Source: Bacteroidales bacterium | GTDB lineage: Bacteria; Bacteroidota; Bacteroidia; Bacteroidales; UBA7960 | Direction: 5' to 3' | DNA: 6,026 nt | Assembly (NCBI GenBank): GCA_007123065.1 | Contig: SKSI01000034.1 | Coordinates: 1 to 6,026 of the forward strand | Part shown: positions 1 to 6,026 of the stretch, piece by piece | Numbering within the stretch: position 1 is the stretch's first letter | Layout: each line of letters opens with the position of its first letter | Notes under the pieces: generated by a model | What the model saw: only the letters and a program-made list of their open reading frames with translations | The model's database searches: none | Told to the model about the DNA's origin: nothing | Program-made: the position numbers and the translations under genes

Positions 1-368
1 AACATGGCAAGTACAACATCCGGATCGTCAAGCACGATGCTCTCTGAAAAACTTCTGCTCACCCCATCCGCATTTGTAGCAGTCAGCGTGACTTCATAAG
101 TGTCGGCTTCGTCATAAATGTGCGTTGGGTTTTCCTCGGTTGAGTTATTTCCATCGCCGAAGTCCCAACTATAAGAAACGGCATTCTGTGAGAAATTTGT
201 AAAGATCACTTCCAGGAAATTGTCTTCACTAATTTCATACTGAAAACTGGCAATGGGATCTTCAACAGGATCGTCATCTTTGCTGCATGAAGCAAAAGCA
301 AACAATGCGAAAGCACCAATAAGCAGGAATACCTGCATTAAATAATTTTTTGATTTAATCTTTTCCAT
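1..368 (-). CDS. PKD-domain surface lipoprotein, N-terminal part (runs off the window)
   Basis: The ATG at 368-366 opens a frame that stays open to the window edge, giving 122 residues. Residues 1-27 form a lipoprotein signal peptide: basic start (MEKIKSK), hydrophobic core, and lipobox FASC with the acylated cysteine at 28. The next residues, SKDDDP, match the acidic export signal that sends Bacteroidota lipoproteins to the outer face of the outer membrane. Residues about 39-113 form a PKD (Ig-like) domain: the WDFGDG signature is at 68-73, followed by the usual NPTHIYDEADTYEVTLTA pattern near 80-97. PKD domains are spacers or binding modules, often joined to glycan-binding or glycoside hydrolase domains, and the function-defining part lies beyond the window. 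Its position after a glucan regulator and an amylase suggests a role in surface glucan binding or degradation, but that is inference. It has its own promoter-like sequence about 60 bp upstream. Confidence 0.88.
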   Translation of the reverse strand, partial: MEKIKSKNYLMQVFLLIGAFALFAFASCSKDDDPVEDPIASFQYEISEDNFLEVIFTNFSQNAVSYSWDFGDGNNSTEENPTHIYDEADTYEVTLTATNADGVSRSFSESIVLDDPDVVLAM

Positions 369-426
369 AATGTTTTGTTTTGGTTGGATAAATGTTTTTT
401 GTTTGTTAAAATTGTATTAACTGCCG

Positions 427-458
427 CAAACATAGAAATGATAGCCGGTTATTAAAAA
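427..458 (-). promoter_or_regulatory. Bacteroidota-type promoter of the PKD lipoprotein gene
   Basis: On the minus strand, TATGTTTG at 434-427 matches the Bacteroidota -7 consensus TAnnTTTG exactly. A T-run at 458-454 lies 19 nt upstream, at the position of the -33 TTTG box, though the final G is missing. The predicted transcription start falls near 420, giving an A-rich leader of about 50 nt with no Shine-Dalgarno sequence, which is usual in this phylum. The spacer contains an imperfect palindrome at 441-452 (ATAACCGGCTAT on the coding strand, 10 of 12 positions symmetric). Confidence 0.55.
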
Positions 459-481
459 TAATTGAATACAGCAATTTCTCA

Positions 482-532
482 CCATCGACATTTATCACTA
501 CATCATGATTACATCATTAATTTTATAACATC
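482..532 (-). promoter_or_regulatory. GATGT-type repeat cluster upstream of the lipoprotein promoter (possible operator)
   Basis: On the coding strand ATGATGTA occurs twice, at 517-510 and 506-499, exactly 11 nt apart, or about one helical turn. A GATGT lies upstream at 532-528 and a looser AATGT downstream at 492-488. The first copy also forms an inverted repeat, ATGAT-GTA-ATCAT, at 517-505. The cluster sits roughly 70-110 bp upstream of the predicted transcription start, where an activator would bind. The regulator encoded just upstream (612-3527) is the natural candidate. The repeats are seen directly; the operator role is inferred, and AT-rich gaps can produce such repeats by chance. Confidence 0.35.
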
Positions 533-611
533 CTTAATTACAGTATATTTATAATTGCAAAACCGGAAATTCAGTTTCTCTTTTAAATTCTTTTCAGAAA
601 AAATGGCGTTT

Positions 612-3527
612 CTAAAAAGAAATCAGAAAATCAGCCAGATTTTCTTTGTTGTCCAATTGCAATTTTTTTCTAAGGCGATAACGGCTGATTTCCACGCCCC
701 GGATTGAAATATTCATCAGGGGTGCGATCTCTTTTGTAGAAATATTCATGCGGAGGTAAGCACAAAGGCGTAGTTCTTTCGGGGTAAGTTCTTCGTATTT
801 TAACTTTAAGCGACTTATAAAGTCCTGATGCACTTCATCGAAATAGCTATTGAACAACTCCCAGTTTTTCTCGTTGCGCAAATCTCTATTGATTGCTTTT
901 AGCAACTTTATCACGTTGTGTTTTTCGGGATTGTCTGAAGGCATGGACTTTAAGACCTGGTTGAGTTCGTTTTTAAGATTTGTAAGTGCTTTGTTTTTTT
1001 GGATCAGGTGCAAGGTGGCATTGGCAAGTTCCTGGTTTTTGTGGCGCATTTCACTCTGGAGACTTTCATTACGGAGATGCAGGATCTCCTTTTCGCTAAG
1101 TGCTGTTTTTTCCTTGAATATCTGTTCACGGCGGGCAAGTCTTTTTTCATGCCTTACTTTTTCCCTTATCCGAATACGTAGGATCCTCCTGCGTATGTAA
1201 TAAATATTTATGGCAATAATCGTCAGAATCAGCAAGGCATAGATCACATAAGCTGTAATGGATCTGAAAAATGGCGGTGCAATGGAGAAGCGGAATGATT
1301 TCACCTGGCTTTCAACACCATATGCATTCCGCGCTTTGACTTCAAAAACATAGCTTCCTTCCATTAGATTTGTATACTCCTTGAAATTCAGGGTTTCCCA
1401 GTCCGACCATTGTTCTTCAAGACCTATGAGCCGGTATGAGAAGCTGAGTTTATGCGGATTCTCAAAAGCGGCAATGGTGAATCTGAAAGAAACTGAATTT
1501 AGTACAAATGGCATGCGCGACATCTCTTCCCGATCATTTAAAAGGTAATCGTGGAAATAATGGAAAGCATTGCGTGAATCATTGCCATAAAAGGTAACTT
1601 CCGTAAAAAGCAAGGCCTCTGCCAGACTATAATCTTTGATCATACCCGGTTCATAATGAATCAGGCCGTTCTGTGATCCGATCAACACGCTTTGTCTGTC
1701 GAAGATCAAAATATTGTGAAACGCAGGAATCATGTAATCAATAAGACCAAAAAAAGGTGTTGTAATGTCGCGAAAAGCACCGTCCTCAAGCAAACGCATC
1801 ACACCCATATATTCATTGGTAAAATACCAAAGGTTGCCATAAGCATCTTCTTGGATTTTATCAACAAACCCTTTCCCGGCAAAAAGATCCATTAACTCAT
1901 TTTGGTCAGAAAAAGAACCTGTTTGAGCATCATATGTAAAAATGCCTTCATACGTGGTGATAAACATGTTATCGTTGACACGTTGAATATTATAGGGCAA
2001 CGATTCAGGCAAGCCACAGCTATTGTAAAAAAACTGCACCTTTTCGGTTTTGCTTAAATCCGTGCTTAATTGAAGTTTATAAAGTCCCCGGTATCCATGT
2101 GATACCCACAACGTGCGGTCATCTTCCATATATACATTTCTGGACGATTCATTAAAACCTTCAATCTCATCATAAAAAACCCAGTTCTCGTTTTGTTTAA
2201 CAAACCTGACCAGCCCTGTATATGTGCCGGCAATGAGTGTATCTGTGGCACCGGGTGGTTGCAAAAACGACCAGTAACCACGAATATCTGAAATTTGTCT
2301 TGCCTGAAAACCATCTATTTGAAAAGAACCGAAGTTGTGGCCGCATAACAGCTTTCCTTCAATCACCTCTAAGCTCCAAACCTGACCCTCAGTGCCTTCA
2401 ATCAGTGTAAATGTTTCGTCAATATTTAAAGAATTCCTGACCTGATCCCATCGGCCAGCAAACAACCCCTGGTTGGTACCAATATACAAAATGTCATTAT
2501 GAATGATGCTTGCATAAGTACTTTCAATATTATAATTGTAATTCAAGAATGTAAGTGGTGAGCTGACTTCGACATAATCAACACCATTATCAAGACCCAG
2601 CCAAAGGTTTTTGCGCCGGTCTTCATAGACACACAAAATAGTATTGTTTTGCAATCCCTTGTAACGGTTGATATGCTGCAATATCCTGCCCTCTGTGTCG
2701 GCAATAAATAATCCGTTGCTGATGGTACCAAAAGCATAATCTCCTCCGGACAATCTGGTTCCCGAATAAAGATTCCCTTTTATCAACTCCGTGTTGGTGT
2801 GTGCATTCCATTCATGTAAATGGGCACCATCCCAAATCAAAACACCTTCATTTGAAGTGCCAATGAGTAGTTGTTGGTGCCGGTATGGAAGAACAAAACG
2901 AATTTCATTGCGAAAAAAAACAGGATGGTCGCTGACCAGGACCAAACGATCATTTTCTAAAACAAAGAACCCGTTTTCATTATCAGCTACATACAATAAA
3001 CCATTCGCATCATGCATCAGGCTCATATCACTGGGAGGCTCAACAACATGTATCTTATCGTCTTCATAGATAAACAAATAAAAGAAGGATTGAAAAACAA
3101 TACGGCCGGAAGTTGAATAAATGTGCCATATTTCCGCAAATTGTTTGTATTTCTCAGGCACCAGGTGATTTAGTGATTGCCAAATCAGCCGTCCTTTATC
3201 ATCCGGAGCCAGAAAGCCAATTTCCTCAAAAGCCCCCGCATATATCGTATCACCAACAGCCAATACAGATCTGACTACTGAAGCATTTGGCAAAGGGTAT
3301 ACATTCCACCCCGTGCCATCATATTCCAGAATGCCATCATTATTTCCAAAATACATGAAACCACTGCGACTTTGGGTGATATCCCAGTTCTGTGTACCTG
3401 AACCGGTTGACATGCGCGAATGATTTATGATGGAAGGGATTCCTGTGTCTTTGACCTGACCGGAAACAATACAGGGAATGACAAGAATCAGACACAAAAA
3501 AACCACCCTAAACGCACGGTTTACCAT
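612..3527 (-). CDS. Membrane-spanning propeller/Y_Y_Y sensor with LuxR-type HTH (one-component regulator)
   Basis: This 971-residue protein belongs to the triple-tyrosine-motif, LuxR-HTH regulators common beside Bacteroidota glycan loci. Residues 1-23 are a signal peptide or membrane anchor, with likely cleavage after VSG. Residues about 40-640 carry repeated two-component-regulator propeller blades (for example DGILEYDG at 64-71, KNLWLGLDNGVDYVE at 306-320, GNLWYFTNEYMGVMRL at 564-579). A Y_Y_Y domain spans about 683-748, one TM helix about 757-778, and a charged, helical, coiled-coil-like stretch 780-870. A LuxR/GerE-type HTH lies at about 912-965, beginning LTPKELRLCAYLRM and including TKEIAPLMNIS. 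There is no histidine kinase or receiver domain, so a periplasmic signal is presumably passed through the TM and coiled coil to the HTH. It starts 130 bp after the amylase gene, so control of alpha-glucan genes, as by SusR, is likely but not shown. The ATG at 3527 is supported by the signal sequence; the next Met is at residue 39. Confidence 0.9.
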   Translation of the reverse strand: MVNRAFRVVFLCLILVIPCIVSGQVKDTGIPSIINHSRMSTGSGTQNWDITQSRSGFMYFGNNDGILEYDGTGWNVYPLPNASVVRSVLAVGDTIYAGAFEEIGFLAPDDKGRLIWQSLNHLVPEKYKQFAEIWHIYSTSGRIVFQSFFYLFIYEDDKIHVVEPPSDMSLMHDANGLLYVADNENGFFVLENDRLVLVSDHPVFFRNEIRFVLPYRHQQLLIGTSNEGVLIWDGAHLHEWNAHTNTELIKGNLYSGTRLSGGDYAFGTISNGLFIADTEGRILQHINRYKGLQNNTILCVYEDRRKNLWLGLDNGVDYVEVSSPLTFLNYNYNIESTYASIIHNDILYIGTNQGLFAGRWDQVRNSLNIDETFTLIEGTEGQVWSLEVIEGKLLCGHNFGSFQIDGFQARQISDIRGYWSFLQPPGATDTLIAGTYTGLVRFVKQNENWVFYDEIEGFNESSRNVYMEDDRTLWVSHGYRGLYKLQLSTDLSKTEKVQFFYNSCGLPESLPYNIQRVNDNMFITTYEGIFTYDAQTGSFSDQNELMDLFAGKGFVDKIQEDAYGNLWYFTNEYMGVMRLLEDGAFRDITTPFFGLIDYMIPAFHNILIFDRQSVLIGSQNGLIHYEPGMIKDYSLAEALLFTEVTFYGNDSRNAFHYFHDYLLNDREEMSRMPFVLNSVSFRFTIAAFENPHKLSFSYRLIGLEEQWSDWETLNFKEYTNLMEGSYVFEVKARNAYGVESQVKSFRFSIAPPFFRSITAYVIYALLILTIIAINIYYIRRRILRIRIREKVRHEKRLARREQIFKEKTALSEKEILHLRNESLQSEMRHKNQELANATLHLIQKNKALTNLKNELNQVLKSMPSDNPEKHNVIKLLKAINRDLRNEKNWELFNSYFDEVHQDFISRLKLKYEELTPKELRLCAYLRMNISTKEIAPLMNISIRGVEISRYRLRKKLQLDNKENLADFLISF

Positions 3528-3531
3528 ATAC

Positions 3532-3539
3532 CAAATTTA
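3532..3539 (-). promoter_or_regulatory. Possible -7 element of the regulator gene (would give a leaderless mRNA)
   Basis: TAAATTTG on the coding strand matches TAnnTTTG exactly but ends only 4 nt before the regulator ATG, so transcription would begin at or just past the start codon. No TTTG box is found 19-21 nt upstream. It may be a chance match in AT-rich DNA, with the gene read from the amylase transcript instead. The rest of the 130-bp gap (3528-3657) holds no clear terminator. Confidence 0.2.
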
Positions 3540-3657
3540 CTGTTTTTCTAAATCATGACCTTTGCCGAATAATTTTCTGCACATTGTAACAAAAAACCAT
3601 GCCTTGATCTTCGGCTTAACAGACAGAACAGCGTCGACAAGAGACCAGAGGCTTGTA

Positions 3658-5535
3658 TTACCTCAACTGCAATACCATGGAAGAATTAGCGGAGATCGTC
3701 CAGGTATCAAACCCATTGAAAGACCTGTCCGATAAAACATCAACAGCTTCGGTGTAACCCTCCCAGCCTTCACGAAAACGACTCAATATCAACTCCTTGC
3801 TATCATCATTGTTGTTTAACACAACCATAATGGTTTCTGTCTCATCATAGCGAAAATAAACGTACACATTGTCTTCGGGAACAAACTGAAGCAACCATCC
3901 GTAATGGAGTGCGGGGGTGTTTTTCCTGAAGTTTAACAAATTAGAGATGTGATCAACAATGAGGTTTTGTTCATCCGTTCGATCTTCACGGTTAAAGGCA
4001 TTGACCGGATCACCGGGCCAGCCTCCGGGAAAGTTGGTACGCAGCTCACCATGGCCATCGTGCTCAAAGGCTGACTCGAGCAACTCTGTTCCCGTATACA
4101 CCTGGGGAATGCCCCGGGTTGTAAAAATAAACGTCAAAGCCATCTTCAGTTTGTCAATATCCGCTCCCACCCTTGTATAGAATCTGTCCGTATCATGGTT
4201 ATCGCCAAACACAACCAGGTTGTAAGGGTCTGGATAAAGAAAATCCTGAGCCAATGTGTTATACAAGCGCATCATGCCCGTTGACCACCCGTCACCCTCA
4301 TTAAAAGCCTGTCCAATAGCATCATAAAGGGCAAAATCAAACACTGACGGGAAGTTTGAGTTGTATCCATCGTGATTATGATGCCCCCCCTGATAGTATT
4401 TTACCATGGCCGGAACACCCATCCAGGCCTCGCCAATGAGCATAAAATACGGGTATTCCAAACGTATATATGATGCCCAGTCCGACATAAAGAACCGGTC
4501 GGCATAAGGTTGTGTATCCATTCTGATGCCCTGGATTCCGCTGTATTCAATCCACCAAACGGCATTTTGCTTCAGATACTGCGCCAGCAAACGATTATTC
4601 TGGTTCAGATCAGGCATATTGGTATCAAACCAACCGTTCACCATCCGGTCGTAATCGTATTGCGATCCATGTGGGTCAACGATGGTTGTCATCCGGTAGG
4701 TGGTACGTGTAAACGCATCCCACTGATTAACCCAATCCGGTGCCGGAAGATCATCCATCCACCAATGATGATGTCCGCAATGATTCAGGATCAAATCCTT
4801 AATAATCTTAATTCCTTTATCTTCCGCAATTGCAACGAGGTTGCGGTAATCTTCGTTGGTGCCAAAACGGGGATCTATCTTGTAATAGTCGGTAGTTGCA
4901 TAACCGTGGTAACTATATCGCGGCTGATCATTCTCCAGAACCGGGTTTAGCCAGATTGCCGTAAATCCCATATCAGCGATATAATCCAAATGCTTTATGA
5001 TGCCGGGTATATCACCGCCATGCCGGCCGGAAGGGTCATCGCGGTTCGCCCGCTCCAGCATACCGGGTTGATTGTCGAGCGAAGGATCCCCATTGGCAAA
5101 GCGATCGGGCATCAGCAAATACATCGCATCGGATGCATTCAGCCCCTGACGGTAGCGGGATCCTGATTCCCTTTCATTAAAAACATAATCATAAACAAAC
5201 ATTGTTTCACCGCCGGCCATGAAACGAATGGGATAAGTACCCGGGGCCGTTTCTGCAATATCCAGATAAAGAAATATGTAATTTGAACTGGCAACGGAAA
5301 CCGATTCCTTCAAACGTATTCCCGGATGGTCTATAACTGCTGTTGTAAGGCCAATATCCTCGCCATACACCATGATCTGCAACTCCGTATGGTGCATATC
5401 GGACCACCAGAATGGTGGTTCAACGCGCTCCGGCTGGGTTTGTGCAACAACAACCTGACCAATGGCCACCAATACGAAAAATAATGTCGTTGCAACCGAT
5501 TTTGCAAGGGTCTTTGAGGTAAAAAATGTATGCAT
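3658..5535 (-). CDS. Secreted GH13 alpha-amylase family enzyme, cyclomaltodextrinase/neopullulanase type (SusA-like)
   Basis: A 625-residue enzyme expected to hydrolyse alpha-1,4 bonds in maltodextrins, cyclodextrins or pullulan. Residues 1-31 are a signal peptide with likely cleavage VVVA/QTQ and no lipobox, so it is probably periplasmic. Residues about 36-120 are the cyclomaltodextrinase N-domain (opening PPFWWSDM, ELQIMVYG). The catalytic barrel follows from about 135, with a PDRFANGD calcium-site-like motif at 143-150. The GH13 regions are intact: region I DLILNH 247-252; region V MPDLN 307-311; region II GIRMD with Arg338 and nucleophile Asp340; region III acid/base Glu369 in IGEAW; region IV NHD with His447 and Asp448. 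The C-terminal 80 or so residues form the beta-sandwich C-domain. This layout matches Flavobacterium cyclomaltodextrinase and Bacteroides SusA; exact substrate preference cannot be read from sequence. The ATG at 5535 is supported by the signal peptide. It lies 66 bp after the nuclease gene and 130 bp before the regulator. Confidence 0.93.
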   Translation of the reverse strand: MHTFFTSKTLAKSVATTLFFVLVAIGQVVVAQTQPERVEPPFWWSDMHHTELQIMVYGEDIGLTTAVIDHPGIRLKESVSVASSNYIFLYLDIAETAPGTYPIRFMAGGETMFVYDYVFNERESGSRYRQGLNASDAMYLLMPDRFANGDPSLDNQPGMLERANRDDPSGRHGGDIPGIIKHLDYIADMGFTAIWLNPVLENDQPRYSYHGYATTDYYKIDPRFGTNEDYRNLVAIAEDKGIKIIKDLILNHCGHHHWWMDDLPAPDWVNQWDAFTRTTYRMTTIVDPHGSQYDYDRMVNGWFDTNMPDLNQNNRLLAQYLKQNAVWWIEYSGIQGIRMDTQPYADRFFMSDWASYIRLEYPYFMLIGEAWMGVPAMVKYYQGGHHNHDGYNSNFPSVFDFALYDAIGQAFNEGDGWSTGMMRLYNTLAQDFLYPDPYNLVVFGDNHDTDRFYTRVGADIDKLKMALTFIFTTRGIPQVYTGTELLESAFEHDGHGELRTNFPGGWPGDPVNAFNREDRTDEQNLIVDHISNLLNFRKNTPALHYGWLLQFVPEDNVYVYFRYDETETIMVVLNNNDDSKELILSRFREGWEGYTEAVDVLSDRSFNGFDTWTISANSSMVLQLR

Positions 5536-5563
5536 GATTATATAATTACAGGTGGATAATCAT
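5534..5563 (-). repeat. 8-bp inverted repeat overlapping the amylase start codon
   Basis: ATGATTAT (5563-5556) and ATAATCAT (5541-5534) on the coding strand are perfect inverted copies separated by 14 nt. The downstream arm includes the A and T of the amylase ATG. In RNA they could form an AT-rich hairpin that hides the start codon; as DNA they could be a dimeric protein site. The stem has only one G-C pair, so it would be weak. An overlapping palindrome, ATTATATAAT, occupies 5537-5546. Confidence 0.4.
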
Positions 5564-5577
5564 TTTTTTTAAGAATG

Positions 5578-5610
5578 TAAATTTACGAAAAAACATGCTA
5601 TTCATTCAAT
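5578..5610 (-). promoter_or_regulatory. Weak candidate promoter of the amylase gene
   Basis: On the coding strand TAAATTTA (5585-5578) matches the TAnnTTTG -7 consensus except for the last base. ATTG (5610-5607) lies 21 nt upstream as a possible -33 box and overlaps the end of the nuclease-like gene. The leader would be about 35 nt and would contain the inverted repeat at the start codon. Read-through from the upstream gene is an equal possibility, since no terminator is visible in the 66-bp gap. Confidence 0.25.
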
Positions 5611-6026
5611 GGCAAGCAGGTCTCTGATCTCCTCCCTTACCTTATTTCTTTTTACCGGAGTAAGGTCAAGCTGCTCCAGTAGGGAGATACGCTCATACAG
5701 TTGTCGGCAGAGAACAATATTTTTGTCAAGGATGGCTTTCTTGTGTTTGCCAGACAGGTGGGTAAGTACTGTTATGGGAAACAAGCCCGTTGTTTCAATC
5801 AGGTCTTTGAGACTTTCCTTCTTCGGATAATCCCAGCTGATCATACGCAGGCCGACACACCGGCCATAATCCATTGCATCATTTGTGAATCTGGTGTTTG
5901 TAAAAATCCAACCGTGGAAGCTCCGTTTTTCCATTCCGGGAGTCGACTTCCAGCGTTGTTCAATATCTTTAAATCGAGACTGAATATACAGAGGCACCCG
6001 CACGTTGCAGTATTTACCCTGACTGT
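5602..6026 (-). CDS. ATP-cone/Mrr-type restriction-endonuclease-like protein, C-terminal part (start outside the window)
   Basis: The C-terminal 140 residues of a protein whose start lies beyond the window; the stop is TGA at 5604-5602. The visible sequence resembles a Bacteroidota family with an N-terminal ATP-cone and a central Mrr-like nuclease domain. Family-like segments include VPLYIQSRFKDI, WIFTNTRFTNDAMDYG, GLRMISWDYPKKESLKDLIE and LFPITVLTHLSGKHK, followed by a helical tail from about NIVLCRQLYE. The metal-binding D/E-x-K core and the ATP-cone would be upstream and cannot be checked, so activity is unknown. An apparent GTG start at 6003-6001 is internal: the frame continues upstream as SQGKYCN, which fits the family. 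Recognition is from memory of the family pattern. The protein is soluble, with no signal peptide or TM segment in the visible part. It probably acts on DNA in the cytoplasm and seems functionally unrelated to the amylase downstream. Confidence 0.75.
   Translation of the reverse strand, partial: SQGKYCNVRVPLYIQSRFKDIEQRWKSTPGMEKRSFHGWIFTNTRFTNDAMDYGRCVGLRMISWDYPKKESLKDLIETTGLFPITVLTHLSGKHKKAILDKNIVLCRQLYERISLLEQLDLTPVKRNKVREEIRDLLAIE

Noticed and set aside
369..611. Intrinsic terminator after the regulator gene
   Set aside because: Only short AT-rich pairings such as TTTCT/AGAAA across the stop codon are present. No GC-containing stem with a T-run follows the stop codon.
850..1200. Open frame of 116 codons on the plus strand
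   Set aside because: It is antisense to the coiled-coil and TM part of the regulator. Its Ser/Arg/Phe-rich composition is what the reverse of a Lys/Glu-rich helix gives.
612..3527. Hybrid two-component system for the propeller/Y_Y_Y protein
   Set aside because: After the TM helix there is only a coiled coil and a LuxR-type HTH. No histidine kinase, ATPase or receiver domain is present, and the length is too short for them.
3462..3527. Lipoprotein signal in the regulator (Cys19 in VIPC)
   Set aside because: VIPC does not fit the lipobox well. The SG/QV site a few residues later fits ordinary signal peptidase cleavage, or an uncleaved anchor.
3593..3618. Possible terminator after the amylase gene (GCC...GGC stem followed by six Ts on the coding strand)
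   Set aside because: The stem is only about 3 bp and is not adjacent to the T-run, so it is too weak to call.
3637..3657. ACAAG...CTTGT inverted repeat just after the amylase stop codon
   Set aside because: Five base pairs with a 10-nt loop and no following T-run; likely chance.
4510..4950. Open frame of 146 codons on the plus strand
   Set aside because: It lies entirely antisense to conserved GH13 catalytic regions and its translation shows no recognisable family.
6001..6003. GTG as the start codon of the nuclease-like gene
   Set aside because: The frame stays open to the window edge, and the residues before it (SQGKYCN) continue the family pattern. The gene is truncated by the window.

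Overview
The window reads as chromosomal DNA from a member of the Bacteroidota. The evidence is a triple-tyrosine (Y_Y_Y) propeller regulator with a LuxR-type HTH, a lipoprotein with an acidic stretch just after the lipobox cysteine (the Bacteroidota surface-export signature), a TAnnTTTG-type promoter, AT-rich gaps and no obvious Shine-Dalgarno sequences. All four genes lie on the minus strand, so transcription runs from high to low coordinates.

In transcription order: (1) 6026-5602, the C-terminal 140 residues of an ATP-cone/Mrr-type restriction-endonuclease-like protein that enters from outside the window; (2) 5535-3658, a complete secreted GH13 alpha-amylase-family enzyme with cyclomaltodextrinase-type N- and C-terminal domains (SusA/neopullulanase-like); (3) 3527-612, a complete 971-residue membrane-spanning sensor/regulator with a periplasmic beta-propeller, a Y_Y_Y domain, one TM helix, a coiled coil and a LuxR-type HTH; (4) 368-1, the N-terminal 122 residues of a lipoprotein with a PKD domain that leaves the window.

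The likely logic is an alpha-glucan utilisation locus. The lipoprotein and whatever follows it would act at the cell surface, the GH13 enzyme would cleave maltodextrins or cyclodextrins in the periplasm, and the regulator would sense a periplasmic ligand and act directly on DNA through its cytoplasmic HTH. The 243-bp gap before the lipoprotein gene holds the best promoter in the window, with GATGT-type repeats upstream where an activator could bind. No SusC or SusD gene is visible, so membership in a full polysaccharide utilisation locus is inferred. The nuclease-like gene is probably an unrelated neighbour.

No tRNA, rRNA, CRISPR array, insertion sequence or convincing intrinsic terminator was seen. 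Nothing here is clearly a new system. The points most worth following up are the repeat array before the lipoprotein gene and the inverted repeat that covers the amylase start codon.
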